Of a DNA stretch of 64,000 nt, positions 62,917 to 64,000 are shown in pieces. Origin of the DNA: VXNE01 sp965217825 (GTDB lineage: Bacteria > Pseudomonadota > Gammaproteobacteria > Pseudomonadales > Azotimanducaceae). The notes beneath the pieces are model-generated. The model was not told the origin of the DNA. It made no database searches and saw only the letters and a list, made by a program, of their open reading frames with translations. The DNA is taken from the NCBI GenBank assembly GCA_965217825.1, contig OZ244571.1, positions 4,154,001 through 4,218,000 of the forward strand. Reading direction: 5' to 3'. Position numbers and translations under genes: made by a program. Positions within the stretch are counted from its first letter, which is position 1. Every line of letters begins with the position of its first letter.

Positions 62917-63231
62917 TCACGTCACGCGACTACTTCGTAACGTTTCGAGGTCTCCCTCCCAACCCGACGCACGAAGCCGGCGAGCCTCTTCCATGGAACA
63001 AACGTCGCCGGGGAGCGTCAGCGACCGGGGACGGTTGATCCATGGTCGGCGAGCGGGGCCGGGCCACAGGCAAAGCCGAAGGCGCCGGCTGTGGGGCACT
63101 TCCACGCCGGGCGGTTCCGCCGCAAGGGCTCGCAACGCAAAGTTGATCGCCTCGCGCTTTGTCGAAAGATGGTAACGGCGCATCACCTCCGCGCAGGCCG
63201 CAATATCGATGTCCACATTGGTACGTGCCAT
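62917..63231 (-). CDS. VapB-type antitoxin with an in-frame palindromic element
   Basis: A 104-residue frame. The start MARTNVDIDIAACAEVMRRY and REAINFALRALAAEP is a VapB (DUF2191-like) antitoxin start, and the end SMEEARRLRASGWEGDLETL is its normal C-terminus. Between them lie about 35 residues (VPHSRRLRLCLWPGPARRP onward to VCS) encoded entirely by repeat copy D. A normal protein would be about 70 residues. No PIN toxin follows; pgk lies downstream, so it is an orphan. Whether the product still folds is unknown. Confidence 0.75.
   Translation of the reverse strand: MARTNVDIDIAACAEVMRRYHLSTKREAINFALRALAAEPPGVEVPHSRRLRLCLWPGPARRPWINRPRSLTLPGDVCSMEEARRLRASGWEGDLETLRSSRVT
62991..63104 (-). repeat. 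Dispersed palindromic element, copy D (short type, inside the VapB gene)
   Basis: Outer stem CCATGGAACAAAC (62991-63003) and GGTTGATCCATGG (63033-63045); inner stem CCACAG (63064-63069) and CTGTGG (63089-63094). Minus-strand translation is open and uses the same frame as copy A inside the PEP-synthase-like gene, with about 27 of 35 residues identical. Confidence 0.85.
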
Positions 63232-63458
63232 ACACTAACCATACACCAGCAATACGAGGTCAATAGTCCCGGATCGGAAAGGACACCGTGCGGGTCGCGC
63301 ACTCCCACAAATGCGTCGGCACGCCAATGGACGGTAGCGACTCAATCGGCCTCAGGCGGGGTCTGCGCTTCCGCGTGATCTCCGGGCAGCCTGCGAATGA
63401 ACGCGATGCGATAGAATGCGCGTCCCAACCCCTTGAGGACTTGCCCTTCGGAGCCTTG

Positions 63459-64000
63459 ATGGCCGAGTTCAGCGTATTCACTTCCGAGTCCGTGTCCGAG
63501 GGCCATCCGGACAAGGTGGCGGACCAGATATCGGATGCGATCGTCGATGCCATGATCGAACAGGATATCGATTCTCGCGTCGCCTGCGAGACGCTGATCA
63601 AGTCGGACATCGTGGTTCTGGCCGGCGAGGTCCGCACAAAGGCATCGGTGGATGTCGAGCGCCTGGTCCGCGAGGTCATCTCCGAGATCGGCTACAACGG
63701 TCCGGCCTGTGGTTTCGATCCGGATAGCTGCAAGATCATCAATGCGCTTGGCGTCCAATCGGCGGATATCGCCATGGGCGTGGACCCGACCGACAAGCGC
63801 GATCAGGGGGCGGGAGACCAGGGTTTGATGTTCGGCTATGCCGTGAACGAAACCGACGTGCTCATGCCGGCGCCCATCACCTATGCGCACCGCCTCGTCG
63901 CGCGACAGGCGCACGCCCGCCGCAATTCCCTCTCCTTCCTCCGCCCCGACGCAAAGAGCCAACTCTCGTTCCGCTATGACCGCGGCAGACCGGTGGCGGT
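63459..64000 (+). CDS. metK: S-adenosylmethionine synthetase (5' part, cut by the window edge)
   Basis: The first 180 residues of MetK, which makes SAM from methionine and ATP: MAEFSVFTSESVSEGHPDKV, ADQISDAIVDAMIEQDIDSR, DIVVLAGEVRTKASVDVERL, GVDPTDKRDQGAGDQGLMFG (ATP-binding GAGDQG) and VLMPAPITYAHRLVARQAHA. ATG at 63459. I looked for a SAM or SAH riboswitch in the 225 bp upstream and could not identify one. Confidence 0.95.
   Translation, partial: MAEFSVFTSESVSEGHPDKVADQISDAIVDAMIEQDIDSRVACETLIKSDIVVLAGEVRTKASVDVERLVREVISEIGYNGPACGFDPDSCKIINALGVQSADIAMGVDPTDKRDQGAGDQGLMFGYAVNETDVLMPAPITYAHRLVARQAHARRNSLSFLRPDAKSQLSFRYDRGRPVA

Noticed and set aside
63232..63458. SAM or SAH riboswitch upstream of metK
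   Set aside because: I looked for the conserved cores and could not find one; the upstream bases look like ordinary intergenic DNA.

Overview
The window is GC-rich, densely coding DNA from a Gram-negative bacterium, most likely a member of the Pseudomonadota. The evidence is a YejABE-type peptide importer, homoserine kinase of the APH fold, YbjQ, VapBC and MntA/HepT toxin-antitoxin families, an OxyR-like LysR regulator, and class I aldolase with pgk and metK. I cannot assign a genus. Several CoA-transferases, acyl-CoA dehydrogenases, Gfo/Idh/MocA dehydrogenases, a GMC oxidoreductase and a D-aminoacylase suggest broad catabolism of organic acids, sugars and peptides. The many gene fragments, toxin-antitoxin loci and repeats look like an accessory-rich genome undergoing decay, as seen in some host-associated or marine lineages; that is inference.

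Layout. 1-4.3 kb: a cobalt-type nitrile hydratase operon (alpha, beta, activator) lies between two damaged PEP-synthase-like genes. 4.4-6.6 kb: divergent ThuA and Gfo/Idh genes. 6.7-9.4 kb: a SIR2-like scrap, a VapBC pair, and a broken yejB-yejE permease pair. 9.5-14.2 kb: an NAD-binding epimerase, repeat blocks around a DUF234 ATPase remnant, then lipid and membrane genes (CDP-alcohol phosphatidyltransferase, YbhN-like, MFS). 14.3-17.5 kb: a DUF4258/MqsA-like pair with a frameshifted first gene, and an IS1634-type transposase. 17.6-23.2 kb: a class C serine hydrolase and a Gfo/Idh gene whose near-identical truncated copy lies 2.6 kb away. Between the two copies is a decayed island with two tyrosine-recombinase remnants and three small exported or putatively exported proteins. 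23.4-32.8 kb: GNAT, paired acyl-CoA dehydrogenases, VapBC, GMC oxidoreductase plus gluconate-dehydrogenase subunit 3, and a spermidine-synthase-like membrane protein. 32.8-36.1 kb: an IS with 15-bp inverted repeats and an 8-bp target duplication sits in a mosaic of CoA-transferase/GMC/subunit-3 fragments, followed by MntA and HepT remnants. 36.1-47.6 kb: thrB, yejA, a CaiB-CaiB operon, a Phd/PIN pair, oxidoreductases and an 827-residue fused CaiB protein. 47.7-55.4 kb: a third repeat block, a secreted spondin-N/Fn3 protein, a secreted metallophosphoesterase, a methyltransferase, YbjQ, D-aminoacylase and class I aldolase. 55.6-64 kb: STAS protein, OxyR-like regulator, a frameshifted Fic gene between 129-bp direct repeats, a GlcD-like oxidase, a lipase-like hydrolase, pgk, a VapB-like gene and the start of metK.

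Three things stand out. First, a dispersed palindromic element of about 110 bp is inserted in the same open frame inside two unrelated coding sequences (a PEP-synthase-like gene and a VapB antitoxin), adding about 35 codons to each. This resembles Rickettsia palindromic elements. Second, many genes carry internal deletions (both PEP-synthase copies, yejE, HepT) or single frameshifts (yejB, Fic, the DUF4258-like toxin, both integrases). Third, fragments of the same genes recur several kilobases apart. Deletions and mosaics point to real decay, while some single-base frameshifts could be assembly errors.
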